Shown: positions 1 to 9,384 of the stretch, piece after piece
Layout: every line of letters starts with the position of its first letter
Numbering within the stretch: the first letter of the stretch is position 1
From: Hyphomicrobiales bacterium
GTDB taxonomy: Bacteria; Pseudomonadota; Alphaproteobacteria; Rhizobiales; Xanthobacteraceae
Direction: 5' to 3'
Assembly (NCBI GenBank): GCA_021732215.1
Contig: JAKFVL010000007.1
Location: 124,001 to 188,000, forward strand
DNA length: 64,000 nucleotides
The notes under the pieces: generated by a model
What the model saw: the letters and a program-made list of their open reading frames with translations, nothing else
Databases searched by the model: none
What the model was told of the DNA's origin: nothing
Position numbers and translations under genes: made by a program

Positions 1-2
1 CG

Positions 3-257
3 TCGCTCCTCGCCAACGACGAGAACATGGTGCTGATCCGGGGAGACACCGGCGTGGCCGAAGTCTACCTGACCGAGTTCTTTCGTCTCTTCAACCATTT
101 CTATTTTCGATACGTTGCGCAGGAGACCGCCAAACGCAATCAGGGCGACGTCAACGAGATCGTCTTCCTGGAGACGAGCGACGCCTGGGCCGATGCGTCC
201 TATAGGCCTGGTCGCTACCACTGCCGGCGACGTGAGCTCTTCGGGGTCGCACCTTAG
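3..257 (+). CDS. phospholipase D-like protein, C-terminal fragment (5' end outside window)
   Basis: An open frame enters from the left edge and ends at a stop at 257, giving the last 84 residues of a longer protein. The segment reading DENMVLIRGDTGVAEVYLTE, followed by an aromatic-rich FRLFNHFYFR helix and a terminal CRRRELF, resembles the C-terminus of bacterial phospholipase D-like (HKD superfamily) proteins as I remember them. The catalytic HKD motifs would lie upstream, so activity cannot be judged. It is convergent with the minus-strand gene ending at 341. Such proteins are common cargo of mobile elements, which fits the island. The family call rests on similarity from memory only. Confidence 0.5.
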   Translation, partial: SLLANDENMVLIRGDTGVAEVYLTEFFRLFNHFYFRYVAQETAKRNQGDVNEIVFLETSDAWADASYRPGRYHCRRRELFGVAP

Positions 258-340
258 GCATCTCGCGACACGGCAGCAGCGACGCCGCACGGTTCGAGCG
301 AAGGCTGATATTCATCTCAGATGGTCGATGGTGGCGGCGC

Positions 341-1264
341 TCACGCGCCGCCCTTGCGGAAGTCGAACAGCGGAATGCCGAGCTTCCTCGCCTTATCGGC
401 GAGATTGTCCTGGATGCCGGTGCCGGGGAACACGATCGCTCCGATCGGCATGACCTCGAGCATCGCGTCGTTGCGCTTGAAGGGTGCGGCCTTCTGATGC
501 TTCGCCCAGTCGGGCTTGAATGCGATCTGCGTCACCTTGCGATTGTCGGCCCAGCATGCGGCGATACGCTCGGCGCCCTTGGGCGATCCGCCATGCAGGA
601 GCACCATGCCGGAATGTTTGGCGCGGACCCGATCTAGCGCTGCCCAGATGGCGTCGACGTCGTTGCAGTCGAGCCCGCCGGTAAAGGCGACCTTCGGTCC
701 GGGCGGTACGAGCGTGTCGGTCTGCGCCTTGCGGCGGGCGGCGAGGAAGTCGCGGCTGTCGATCATCGCGGCGGTCATTGTGCGCTTCGTGGCGAGCGAA
801 CCGTGGCGCGGCAGCCAGGCCGAGCCGATGTGCGTGCGATAGAGTTCGACGGCGGTGTCGCGCATCAGCTCGAAGGCGTCGCGGCGCTCCAGCAGATGAA
901 TGCCCTCGGCAATTTTGCGTTCGAGTTCGACCGAGCGGACCTCGGAGCCGTCCTGCTCGCGCTGCAGCCGCTTCTGCGCCTGCTCGTTGTCGTCGAGCTC
1001 GCGCTCGATGCGATCGGCGGCGCGATGGAAGAGGTTGACCTGGCCCCAGAGCAAATCCTCGAGGTCGGGTTCGAGGCGGCTGTCCTGAAGCATCGCGGCG
1101 AGGGCGTCGAAGACATCGGCGAGATTGCCAGTGAGGAGGCGGCTCTCGGGAAGCGGTCGCGGGTCGGGCTCGTCCTGGAAGGGGCGGTATCCGTATAGCT
1201 GAAGCTCGTGAAGAAGTTCGGCGGTCGGGCTGCTGTCGTTCGGTTCATCATGATCAGTCGTCAT
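341..1264 (-). CDS. DUF2493 (SLOG-superfamily) domain protein
   Basis: 307 residues from the ATG at 1264. Reading continues open upstream to 1729, but that extension is low-complexity Arg/Ala-rich sequence antisense to the next gene, so the internal start is preferred. The first 150 residues are acidic and helical. Residues 191-300 form a Rossmann-like DUF2493 domain with KVAFTGG at 191-197 and HGGSPKGAE at 224-232, the usual nucleotide-binding signature of this family. DUF2493 proteins are recurrent, uncharacterised members of alphaproteobacterial plasmid and ICE backbones; a nucleotide-derived ligand is generally proposed for SLOG folds. It is last in the minus-strand backbone series, 319 bp from the primase-like gene. 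Confidence 0.8.
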   Translation of the reverse strand: MTTDHDEPNDSSPTAELLHELQLYGYRPFQDEPDPRPLPESRLLTGNLADVFDALAAMLQDSRLEPDLEDLLWGQVNLFHRAADRIERELDDNEQAQKRLQREQDGSEVRSVELERKIAEGIHLLERRDAFELMRDTAVELYRTHIGSAWLPRHGSLATKRTMTAAMIDSRDFLAARRKAQTDTLVPPGPKVAFTGGLDCNDVDAIWAALDRVRAKHSGMVLLHGGSPKGAERIAACWADNRKVTQIAFKPDWAKHQKAAPFKRNDAMLEVMPIGAIVFPGTGIQDNLADKARKLGIPLFDFRKGGA

Positions 1265-1583
1265 CGTCGCCTCCGGGTTCGCGGCCGCGCCTCTCGCGGC
1301 CTTCACGGGCGACGAAGAGCGGGGACGGACCGGGCTTGCACCGCGACCCTCGTGGGCGCGGCCGGAGCGCAGCGGAGGACGGCGAAGGCCGGCTCTTTTG
1401 CTTCGCGATGCAAAGGCGGCTCCGCCGCCGGCGGAAAAGAGTCGGCCGCAGCCGTTGCCGGCCCGGACCGGCTCCGGTCCGATCGCCCTCTTGGGAAGGC
1501 CGAAGGCGCGGCTCTCACGACCAGCAGGCCGCCGACGACACGACTGACGCGCGAACCGATCAGCCCCCGTCCCGGCCATCGAC
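1265..1583. other. 319-bp GC-rich gap with inverted repeats
   Basis: No convincing gene lies here. The stretch is very GC-rich and holds several short self-complementary blocks, such as GGCGGCTCCGCCGCC near 1408-1422 and GGACCGGCTCCGGTCC near 1466-1481. It separates the primase-like gene from the DUF2493 gene, so it must carry a transcription start, a readthrough leader or a processing site. Codon-like reading on the minus strand gives only Arg/Ala-rich low-complexity peptide. Confidence 0.5.
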
Positions 1584-2615
1584 TTAGAGGAAGCGTTCGG
1601 AGTCCTGCGGAGCGAACTGCAACCCGAGCCCGCGCACCAGCGCGTCGCGGCCGAGTTCACGCAGATCGTCATTGAAGTCCCCAAGTGCGGCGTCGAGCGG
1701 CAGCGCGTCGATCCCGCCCGCGCGGGCACGCGCGGCCAACGTCGCGACTGCGGCGCGGCCAGCCGGATCGGCGTCGCGGGCGAGGTAGAGACGGCGCAAA
1801 CTGCCGGGCAGGATCAGGGCGGCGAGATGGTTGGCGGAGAGACCGGCGATCATCGGCAGGCGAGGCACGACGCAGCGCAACGACAGCATCGTCTCGATTC
1901 CCTCGCCGGCTGCGAGCACCTCGTCGGCGACGCCGAACCGAACGCCATGACCGAGCAGGTGGCCCATCGCGCGTCTGGGCGTCGCGATCGGCGCCTTCGC
2001 CAGACCTGACGGATCGAGCCAGGTGCGATGCACGCCGGTGAGCGCGCCGGCATGGTCGCGGATTGCGGCGATCAGCGCCGGCCAGTTGTCGCGCGTGGCG
2101 GGTGCGTCGTCCGCGTTCGGTCGATACCAGCAGTGGGGGTGGAACCGGAGCGAAGCGCAATTCCGCAAATCCGCAATGTCGCGATGGCGCAGATACGTTT
2201 CCGCGACGGTGCCGGAGATCGGCTTCGAGATCGCCCAGAGACGCTGGGCCGCCTCGGGCGAGCCTTGCGGCGCGTGCTCCGGTCTCGATCGAGGTTCAGG
2301 TTCCGGTCGGGGCAATCGCAGGAAGCTCCGCGCCTCGTCGAGCGTGTCTCGCAACGTGGTCAGGCGCTGGTTGGCGGCGATCAGGTCGAGCAGGTCGCCA
2401 TGATCGCCTGTGGCGGCGTCGGTCCATTTGCCGGCAGCGCCCTTGCCGTGTTCGGGTCCGGTCAGCCGCACGAACAGCGAGCGGCCCGGCGTGTTGTCGA
2501 CATCGCCCACCAGCCAGTAGCGGCCCTCGCGCCGACCGTTGGGGAGATAGTGGCGGCACACCGTCTCTGCCTCACGCGCGAGACGCTGCGCCAGCGCGGC
2601 GGCTGGTCCGTACAT
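1584..2615 (-). CDS. Toprim-domain protein (DUF7146/TraC primase-like)
   Basis: 343 residues. The ATG at 2615 is chosen because AAGGAG sits 8 bases upstream; an in-frame codon at 2642 would overlap the preceding gene and lacks such a site. Residues 20-100 are the conserved N-terminal region of plasmid primase-like proteins. Residues 230-310 form a Toprim domain: GEGIET around E238-E241 and ARDADPAG around D281-D283 supply the acidic metal-binding residues. No zinc-finger primase module is visible, so it may handle DNA ends or prime only with partners. It follows the large helicase gene by 13 bp, probably in one transcript, and fits replication or transfer of the island. Confidence 0.8.
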   Translation of the reverse strand: MYGPAAALAQRLAREAETVCRHYLPNGRREGRYWLVGDVDNTPGRSLFVRLTGPEHGKGAAGKWTDAATGDHGDLLDLIAANQRLTTLRDTLDEARSFLRLPRPEPEPRSRPEHAPQGSPEAAQRLWAISKPISGTVAETYLRHRDIADLRNCASLRFHPHCWYRPNADDAPATRDNWPALIAAIRDHAGALTGVHRTWLDPSGLAKAPIATPRRAMGHLLGHGVRFGVADEVLAAGEGIETMLSLRCVVPRLPMIAGLSANHLAALILPGSLRRLYLARDADPAGRAAVATLAARARAGGIDALPLDAALGDFNDDLRELGRDALVRGLGLQFAPQDSERFL

Positions 2616-2628
2616 TGCTCGCGCTCCT

Positions 2629-5600
2629 TCAGGCGGCCGCACAGTCGATGACGCGCGCGGCCGGATGGCGCGCGAGAACGCGGCCGAGGATCGCAGGTCC
2701 GCTCGCGCCGACCGGGACGAAAAGCCGGAGCTTCCACGATATGATTTCCGACATCAGCCCGTCGGCCTTCAGCCGTTCGACCATGCCGTCGGTGAAGCCG
2801 GTGACCTCCACGCGCTGCGCACCCATAACCAGCGACCGACGGACGCCGAGGCCGCCGGCGAGTTGCAAGGTGCCGCCACGATCGAGCACGGCGCTCCAGG
2901 CGTCACCGGCCGCTACGGACGGAGCTGGTTCGCCGAGCGCCTGAGCGACCCAGTCGGCGGAGACGCGGCGGCCGATGACGCGTTCGCCGTGGTCAGTTTG
3001 GAGCCGGTAGACCCGGCAGCCGTCCTGCGGCAGCCGCCGCCAGATCGGGAGAAGCAGGCCGGTGACGATGTGGACGCGGCTCTCGACGAACTCCGGCAAG
3101 CCTGAGACCTCTTCGGTCCAGGCGGCGGCGAAGCGCGCCTCGTCAGCGTCTTCCCAATGCGACGCGAGCAAGCTGGCTTCGGCCATGTTCTTGCGCTCGG
3201 TCGGCCGGACGAGCCGGACGCGCCGCTCAACCTCGCCGTTGTCGAGCGTGAGGCTTGCCGCCCGACTCTGCACGGTGGCGTGTCCGGAGCGGGCGTTGAC
3301 GAGCAGACATCCACGCTGCTCGCGCGCCAGCTCGAGAGCGTCGTCGAGGGTCAGCGCATCGGTGCGGTCGAGGCGGCGCACTTCGAGCGCGATCGTCTCC
3401 GCACCCGTCCCGGGATGGGTGTAGACGGTACGTCGGTCGAGGATGGTGAGGGATTCCGCGCGCAGCGTCTCCAGTCCGAGATCAAGCGTGCCGGCAGCGA
3501 TCGCCGCCTCGATGCGAGCGTTCAACAGACCGTCGAACACCTCGAAAAGCAGATTCTGCAGCGCGATCGGCAGCGCCAGCACGCGGTTGAGGAACTGCGT
3601 GATCGGCGGCAGCTCCTCCTTAATCGCGCCGTCGCGCGTCATCAGCGCGAGGCCCGTCGTGTCCTCGAAGCGCTGGAGCGAGCAGCCGTCGACCTTGCCG
3701 CCGATCAGCAGCATGTAGAGATGGCGCAACGCGGCGCGGGCGTGCTCGCTTTCGAGATTGTCGGAAGCACGGAACAGCCCTTGACCGCCCGTCTGGCGCT
3801 GGCCGCGCGTGATCGCGCCCAGCGTGTCGAGCCGGCGCGCGATCGTCGACAGGAAGCGCTTCTCGCCGCGCACGTCGGTGGCGATCGGCCGAAACAGCGG
3901 CGGCTGCGCCTGGTGGGTGCGGTTGGTGCGCCCGAGGCCCTGGATTGCGGCGTCGGCCTTCCAGCCGGCTTCGAGCAGATAGTGGACGCGGAGCCGCCGG
4001 TTCTTAGCGCCGAGGTCGGCGTGATAGCTGCGTCCGGTGCCGCCCGCATCGGAGAAAATCAGCACGCGCTTGTCGTCGTCCTGGAAGGCAGAGGTCTCGG
4101 CGAGGTTGGCGCCCGTCGGCCGGCCTTCGACCGTGAGCCGGTCGATACCGTCCTGCCCGCGCTTGCGCACGATGCGACGCGACCGCCCGGTCACCTCGGC
4201 GACCATATCCGTGCCGAAGCGCTGGACGATCTGGTCGAGCGCGCCCTGCACGGGCGCGAGCGATGCCAATTGTTCGATCAGCCGGTCGCGCCGTTCGACG
4301 GCGTCGCGGCACAGCACGGGCTGGCCGTCGCGGTAGACCGGGCGCGAGGCGAGGTTGCCCTCGCCGTCGGTGAACGGCTCGTAGAGCTGCACCGGGAAGG
4401 CGTGGGCGAGATAGTCGAGAACATACTCGCGCGGGGTGATGTCGACTTGGACGTCGCCCCATTCCTCGGCTGGCAGTTCGGCGATGCGTCGCTCCATCAG
4501 CGCTTCGCCGGTGGAGACGATCTGGATGACGCAGGCGTGGCCCGCCAAGAGATCCTCGTCGATCTTGGCGATCAGCGTCGGCGTCTTCATCGAGGTCAGG
4601 AGATGCCCGAAGAAGCGCTGCTTCGAGCTTTCGAAGGCGGACCTCGCCGCCGACTTCGCCTGCGCGTTCAGCGTGGCGCTGCCCCGGTCGGAGGTGCTGG
4701 TGACGCCCGACGCTTCGAGCGCCGCGTCCAGGTTCTGGTGGATGATCTGGAACGCGCCCGCATAGGCGTCGTAGATGCGCGTCTGCTCGGGCGTCAGCGC
4801 GTGCTCGATGATCTCGTATTCGACGCCGTCATAGGAGAGCGAGCGGGCGGTGTAGAGGCCGAGACTGCGCAGGTCGCGGGCGAGTACCTCCATGGCCGCG
4901 ACGCCGCCTGTCTCGATTGCCGCGACGAACTCGGCGCGTGTCGCGAACGGGAAGTCCTCGCCGCCCCACAGGCCGAGTCGTTGCGCGTAAGCGAGATTCT
5001 GGACCGTGGTCGCGCCGGTCGCCGAGACGTAGAGCACGCGCGCATTCGGCAGCGCGTGCTGCAGCCGCAGGCCCGCACGGCCCTGCTGCGAGGGTGCGCT
5101 GTCGCCGCGCTCACCCGTGCCGCCGGCGGCGTTCTGCATCGCATGGCTCTCGTCGAAGACGATCACTCCGTCGAAGTCGGAGCCCAACCAGTCGACGATC
5201 TGCTGGACGCGCGAAACCTTCTCCTCGCGCGCGTCGGACCGCAGCGTGGCGTAGGTGGCGAATAGGACGCTTTCCTCCAGCCGGATCGGAGTCCCCTGCC
5301 GAAACCGCGACAGCGGCTGGATCAGCAGACGCTCCTGGCCGAGCGCCGACCAGTCGCGTTGCGCGTCCTCGATCAGCGTGTCGGACTTCGACACCCAGAG
5401 CGCGCGCCTGCGGCCCTTCAGCCAGTTGTCGAGGATGATCGCGGCGACTTGGCGGCCCTTGCCGGCGCCGGTGCCGTCGCCGAGCATAAAGCCGCGCCGG
5501 AAGCGGACGGCCGGCTCGGCATCATCGGGCGCGGGCGAGACCTTGTCGAAGGTGTCGTCGACCGTCCATGCGCCGACGAGCTGCGCGGCGTGCGCGTCGC

Positions 5601-6972
5601 CCGCGAGGACCAGCGTCTCGAGTTGAGCGTCGGAGAGCAGCCCCGTCCCGACGAGGCCCTTCGGCACGTGCGGCCGGTAGGTCGGCTTGGGCGGACGGAC
5701 GCTCGCCATCGCCGCCGACTGGACCAGCGGCGTCGGATGCGGACACGCACCCGGCACGCGAATGCTCTGCAAGGCGAAGGGCTCGTAGAGGGCGTCGCTC
5801 AGACGGGTCGAGATGCTGGCCTCGCCCTCAAGCGTCTCGTAGTCGAGTTCGATCGCGTCGGCAGCGACGGGCGCCAGCGGACGCGACGTCCGCACCGCCA
5901 TCCGTCGAGCCGCCGATCCGGAAACACGCAAATCCGCCGACCCGCTTCCGAGCGACGGCGCGCAGGCTGCGCGCGGCGGCAAGTGTTCATCGACCTGCGC
6001 GAGCAGGGCCGCGGCGTCGCCTGCTTTGAAAAAACTTGTCGGCAAGCTGTTCGGATCGCCGGCCGGCACGCGGTCGATGACGGTGAGCCGCGTCTCGACC
6101 GAGGTGCCTTGCCGAGCGAAGACGCGTCCGTCGATCGGCGTGCTGAAGACGACGCGGCCGCGCTCCTGCAGCCGCACAAATGCCGATGTCCAGGCCGGAT
6201 TGTCAGGAGCGAGGCCCGCGCCCGTGATCGCGACGAGGCGTCCGCCCTCGGCGAGACGCGCGAGCGCCGAGGCGATGTGGCGGAACGCGGCGTCGGCGAC
6301 CCGGCCGTCGACATGCGCGGCGACCGAGAAGGGCGGGTTCATGATCACAATGCTCGGACGAAAGCCCTCGTCGAGATGGTCGTCGATCTGGGCAGCGTCG
6401 AAGGCGGTGACGGCCGCTGTTGGGAAGAGAAGGCGCAGCAAGGCGGCGCGGGTGTCGCCGAGTTCGTTGAGCGCGAGAGACGCGCCGGCGAGTTCGGCGA
6501 AGAGCGCAAGCAGCCCGGTGCCGGCCGAGGGTTCGAGCACGACATCGTCTGCGCGGAGCGCACAGGCGTGCGCCGCGACGAGCGCCAGCGGCAGCGGCGT
6601 CGAGAACTGTTGGAGCGCCTGGCTTTCCTCGGAGCGGCGCGTGTGGGTCGGCAACAGGGCCGCGACCTTGGAGATGGCCGCGAGGCGCGCGGCGATGGAC
6701 CGTTTGCCGAGCGCCAGTCCGAAGCGACGGAGGAAGAGCAACTGCGCGACCTCGCTGGCCTCATAGGCGTCTTTCCAGGCCCAGCCGCCTTCGGCATCCG
6801 ATGCACCGACGGCGGCGGTCATGGCCTCGCGCAGCGTGCGGGCATCGACGGACTTGCCGCTCACGAGGGTGAGAAGGATCGCTTCCGCGGCGGCGACCAG
6901 CGCTTCGGGCGTGACGGCGAAGGCAGCGGAAACGACGGACACGGGCGCGGCGTCGAAGGAGAGGTTCAGCAT
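2629..6972 (-). CDS. N6-methylase plus strawberry-notch type SF2 helicase fusion
   Basis: 1447 residues. Residues 120-300 are an adenine-specific methyltransferase-like domain, with DVVLEPSAGTG (143-153) for SAM binding and NPPF (212-215) as catalytic motif IV. Residues 430-1250 are an SF2 helicase of the strawberry-notch type: Walker A GDGTGAGKG near 498-506, DESH at 607-610, and a C-terminal half with the arginine-rich GLGRTNR. This architecture is widespread on alphaproteobacterial plasmids and integrative elements and is usually annotated as a bifunctional methyltransferase/helicase, probably anti-restriction or transfer related. The role is inferred from context. It is preceded by a leader shared with two other backbone genes (see 6973-7070). 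Confidence 0.85.
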   Translation of the reverse strand: MLNLSFDAAPVSVVSAAFAVTPEALVAAAEAILLTLVSGKSVDARTLREAMTAAVGASDAEGGWAWKDAYEASEVAQLLFLRRFGLALGKRSIAARLAAISKVAALLPTHTRRSEESQALQQFSTPLPLALVAAHACALRADDVVLEPSAGTGLLALFAELAGASLALNELGDTRAALLRLLFPTAAVTAFDAAQIDDHLDEGFRPSIVIMNPPFSVAAHVDGRVADAAFRHIASALARLAEGGRLVAITGAGLAPDNPAWTSAFVRLQERGRVVFSTPIDGRVFARQGTSVETRLTVIDRVPAGDPNSLPTSFFKAGDAAALLAQVDEHLPPRAACAPSLGSGSADLRVSGSAARRMAVRTSRPLAPVAADAIELDYETLEGEASISTRLSDALYEPFALQSIRVPGACPHPTPLVQSAAMASVRPPKPTYRPHVPKGLVGTGLLSDAQLETLVLAGDAHAAQLVGAWTVDDTFDKVSPAPDDAEPAVRFRRGFMLGDGTGAGKGRQVAAIILDNWLKGRRRALWVSKSDTLIEDAQRDWSALGQERLLIQPLSRFRQGTPIRLEESVLFATYATLRSDAREEKVSRVQQIVDWLGSDFDGVIVFDESHAMQNAAGGTGERGDSAPSQQGRAGLRLQHALPNARVLYVSATGATTVQNLAYAQRLGLWGGEDFPFATRAEFVAAIETGGVAAMEVLARDLRSLGLYTARSLSYDGVEYEIIEHALTPEQTRIYDAYAGAFQIIHQNLDAALEASGVTSTSDRGSATLNAQAKSAARSAFESSKQRFFGHLLTSMKTPTLIAKIDEDLLAGHACVIQIVSTGEALMERRIAELPAEEWGDVQVDITPREYVLDYLAHAFPVQLYEPFTDGEGNLASRPVYRDGQPVLCRDAVERRDRLIEQLASLAPVQGALDQIVQRFGTDMVAEVTGRSRRIVRKRGQDGIDRLTVEGRPTGANLAETSAFQDDDKRVLIFSDAGGTGRSYHADLGAKNRRLRVHYLLEAGWKADAAIQGLGRTNRTHQAQPPLFRPIATDVRGEKRFLSTIARRLDTLGAITRGQRQTGGQGLFRASDNLESEHARAALRHLYMLLIGGKVDGCSLQRFEDTTGLALMTRDGAIKEELPPITQFLNRVLALPIALQNLLFEVFDGLLNARIEAAIAAGTLDLGLETLRAESLTILDRRTVYTHPGTGAETIALEVRRLDRTDALTLDDALELAREQRGCLLVNARSGHATVQSRAASLTLDNGEVERRVRLVRPTERKNMAEASLLASHWEDADEARFAAAWTEEVSGLPEFVESRVHIVTGLLLPIWRRLPQDGCRVYRLQTDHGERVIGRRVSADWVAQALGEPAPSVAAGDAWSAVLDRGGTLQLAGGLGVRRSLVMGAQRVEVTGFTDGMVERLKADGLMSEIISWKLRLFVPVGASGPAILGRVLARHPAARVIDCAAA

Positions 6973-7070
6973 GGGACGAAGCTCCGGAGCGGACGAGGGA
7001 CGCCCCGAGCGATCCCGCTCTCTCGAACCGACTCCGGGCGTCTCGTCCCGGCCGTCCTCTCACTCTCGGG
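6973..7070 (-). promoter_or_regulatory. leader of the helicase gene, shared element type
   Basis: Read on the minus strand, the motif GAGAGTGAGAGGACGG (forward positions about 7053-7068) lies 84 bases before the ATG at 6972. Nearly the same motif sits 71 bases before the ParB-like gene and 74 bases before the ArdC-like gene. The spacing and the repeated GAGAG and CGGAG words suggest a common promoter or 5'-UTR control element of the island backbone. No sigma70 -10 box is obvious. Confidence 0.45.
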
Positions 7071-7081
7071 TGCGGAGCATC

Positions 7082-7118
7082 AGAAAAGGGCTCGGCGCGG
7101 ATGCGCCGAACCCCTTCT
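7082..7118 (-). terminator. strong hairpin after the ParB-like gene
   Basis: An interrupted stem pairs AGAAAAGGG-TCGGCGC with GCGCCGA-CCCCTTCT around a GGAT loop, 30 bases beyond the stop codon at 7148. It has no long U-tract, so it may be a transcript-stabilising hairpin or a weak terminator between the ParB-like and helicase genes. Confidence 0.5.
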
Positions 7119-7147
7119 GGATGTTGACGTTGTCGTGCGGGCTAGCC

Positions 7148-9244
7148 TCACTCGGCGGCGACGGCGAACGGCTCGGGATCGAGCTCAACCTCGTCGCCCG
7201 CATCCTCGTCGTCGAGGAAGGCGGGGAGCGCTTCGGTCTGGCCGGCCTCGGGGGCCGAGTTGTCCTCAACGAGCCGTAGCGGCTCGGGCAGCCAACCGGT
7301 GTCGGCGAGCAGCCGTTCGGCTTCCTTGGCCATGTCGCCCTTCTTCAGATGGTCGATCAGTTGCGCCGCCATCTCACCCTTGCCCTCGCGGACGGCCTCC
7401 AGGATCCGCGCCTTGGTCACGCGGCCGAGATAATTGCCGATCGTCGGTCGCCAGCCGGCGTCGACCATGTCTAGCCCGACCGCCCGCGCGAGGCGATCGG
7501 CCTGGGCGATCCGCTGCTGGATACTTGCCGGCGTCACCGCGCCATAGGGGCTGGCGCGCTCGAACAGCGCGTTCACCCCGTAGCTGACGCAGTGCGCGAG
7601 CAGCGCCGATCGGCTCGCGTCGTCGAGGCCGTCGAGATGGTCCCAGAGCGTGACGTCGTCGGTCGGCAGATCAGCCGCCCAGCCGTCGTGGCGCTCCGTC
7701 ACGGATTTCGCAGAAGCGCTATCCTTCAACTCGTCGGCCTGGACCGGAAAGAAGACGTGGCGGACCTGGGCTTCGAGACACCCGCTTCCGGATCGGTGAC
7801 GGAACGCGTCGAGCACGAGCCGGTGCAAGAGCGCGGTCATCGCGACATGCGGGTTCGCGGCGAGCGCGTCGCGAAGCGCCAGCGTCCGATGCGCGGTCAG
7901 CTCGGTTAAGAGCCGGTCGGGCAGTGGCTTGATGACATCGTCGTCCTCGTCGGGCTCGGTCGGCTGACCGCCGATGGTGACGACAGCCCGCTGCGGGGCC
8001 GGCGCTTCGCCGCCATCGATCGGTTCGCCACTACCCTCCGGCGTTTCGAGCGGCGCCTCGTCCTCCGGCCGCACATAGCCGCGCTCGATCCGCAGGCTGC
8101 CGCCGCTGTCGATCGAGACGAAGACGCCGGCGCGCGCGATGTCCTGCGCGTCGTAGAGAGTCGGCCGGTTCTGGAATGCGGCGATCGCGGTCTCCACCTC
8201 CTCGAGCCGCAGGTCGGCCTCCTCAGGCAGATCCTCGTCGCCCTCATGCTCGGCGTAGATGCGGTCGAGCTCCTCGGCGAGCGCGGCGTAGGTCGCCTCC
8301 TCCTCGCCGGACAGCTCCGGTCGCGCGCCCTCGATCCGCCGCAGGCCGCCGGTGTGGCCGTAGGGAAAGTCGATCGCCGCCTCGACCCATTTCCAGCCTT
8401 CGGCGCCGATCGCCTCGGCCTCGCGTGTCAGACGCTCGGTCGCGAGCCGTTCGAGCAGCGGCACATCCTCAAACCAGCCGCCGCGGTCCTCGGTGAAGAG
8501 GTCGCGGCCGATCACGCCGCCGGCCTTGGCATAGGCGTCGGCGCCAACAAAGATCGCGCGCCGGTCGGTCGCCGCGACAGCGCCTTCGGTGAGCATGCGG
8601 CGGATGTAGTAGGGCTCGCGGTTGTAGCTCTTTTCGAGTTGCTCCCATACCTGAAGCTGACGGGCTTGGTCGCCGGTGACGGTGAAGGCCATCAGTTGGT
8701 CGAGCGTCATGCCGTCCTCCGCATAGACGTCGAGCAGCGCGGGCGCGGCCGCGGCGAGCCGCAGTCGCTGTCGGACGACCGCGACCGAAACGAAGAAGCG
8801 CGCCGCGATGTCCTCCTCACCCTGGCCGCGTGCGATCAGCGCCTGGAAGGCGCGGAACTGGTCGAGAGGGTGGAGCGCCTCGCGCTGCGAGTTCTCGGCG
8901 AGGCTGTCCTCCTCGGCGGGGATGGGCGAGGCCGCGTCGCGGACGTTGCAGGGGATCGGATGGGTCTTGGCGAGGCGCTTCGCCTTGACCAGCGCCTCCA
9001 GAGCCCGGAAGCGCCGCCCGCCGGCGGGAACCTCGAACATGCCGGTTTCCTCGCCGTCGCCGCCGACGACGGGGCGGACGTTGAGATTTTCCAGCAGGCC
9101 ACGTCGGGCGATGTCCTCGGCAAGCTCGGGGATCGAGACGCCGGCCTTGACCCGCCGGACGTTGGCCTGGCTCAGCACCAGCTTGTTGAAGGGAATGTCG
9201 CGACGATCGCCGAGCGAGGCGATCTTCAGAACCGCGGTTGCCAT
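7148..9244 (-). CDS. large ParB-like N-terminal domain protein
   Basis: 698 residues. Residues 15-120 form the ParB/Sulfiredoxin-like nucleotide-binding domain, including AGGRRFRALEAL and the ENSQREALHPLDQ segment, the GERR-like and ENxxR-like signatures of ParB CTPases. A KorB-type helix-turn-helix follows around 125-180. The remaining 500 residues are acidic and found only in the long ParB-like proteins of alphaproteobacterial plasmids and ICEs. No ParA partner lies in the window, so this is more likely an element-specific regulator or DNA-binding factor than a classical partition protein. It sits between the ArdC-like and helicase genes on the same strand. Confidence 0.85.
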   Translation of the reverse strand: MATAVLKIASLGDRRDIPFNKLVLSQANVRRVKAGVSIPELAEDIARRGLLENLNVRPVVGGDGEETGMFEVPAGGRRFRALEALVKAKRLAKTHPIPCNVRDAASPIPAEEDSLAENSQREALHPLDQFRAFQALIARGQGEEDIAARFFVSVAVVRQRLRLAAAAPALLDVYAEDGMTLDQLMAFTVTGDQARQLQVWEQLEKSYNREPYYIRRMLTEGAVAATDRRAIFVGADAYAKAGGVIGRDLFTEDRGGWFEDVPLLERLATERLTREAEAIGAEGWKWVEAAIDFPYGHTGGLRRIEGARPELSGEEEATYAALAEELDRIYAEHEGDEDLPEEADLRLEEVETAIAAFQNRPTLYDAQDIARAGVFVSIDSGGSLRIERGYVRPEDEAPLETPEGSGEPIDGGEAPAPQRAVVTIGGQPTEPDEDDDVIKPLPDRLLTELTAHRTLALRDALAANPHVAMTALLHRLVLDAFRHRSGSGCLEAQVRHVFFPVQADELKDSASAKSVTERHDGWAADLPTDDVTLWDHLDGLDDASRSALLAHCVSYGVNALFERASPYGAVTPASIQQRIAQADRLARAVGLDMVDAGWRPTIGNYLGRVTKARILEAVREGKGEMAAQLIDHLKKGDMAKEAERLLADTGWLPEPLRLVEDNSAPEAGQTEALPAFLDDEDAGDEVELDPEPFAVAAE

Positions 9245-9330
9245 GTCAGATACTCCGTGACGGGCGGCCGGGAGCCTCTCTCTCGGCCTCCAACCCGTCG
9301 CGAAGCGCGGGGCCGCTCTCTCACTCTGAA
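9245..9330 (-). promoter_or_regulatory. leader of the ParB-like gene, shared element type
   Basis: On the minus strand the run AGAGTGAGAGAGCGGCC (forward about 9312-9328) is followed by ACGGGTT, a GGCTCC word and CCGTCACGGAG just before the start codon. The ArdC leader has the same words in the same order: ACGGGTT, GCTCC, GGCCCGTCGCGGAG. This is evidence of a copied leader rather than chance similarity. Confidence 0.5.
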
Positions 9331-9384
9331 GAAAGCGCGCCGCGAAGATGAAGCCGGCTAGCCTTGAGACAAGCCGGCCTGCGC

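Noticed and set aside
3157-5265. 702-codon plus-strand frame inside the helicase gene
   Set aside because: Antisense shadow caused by high GC; the opposite strand encodes clear methylase/helicase motifs and the plus product is low-complexity with no domain.
5359-7587. 742-codon plus-strand frame across helicase and ParB-like genes
   Set aside because: Antisense to two well-supported genes and to the gap between them; Arg/Ala-rich composition without motifs.
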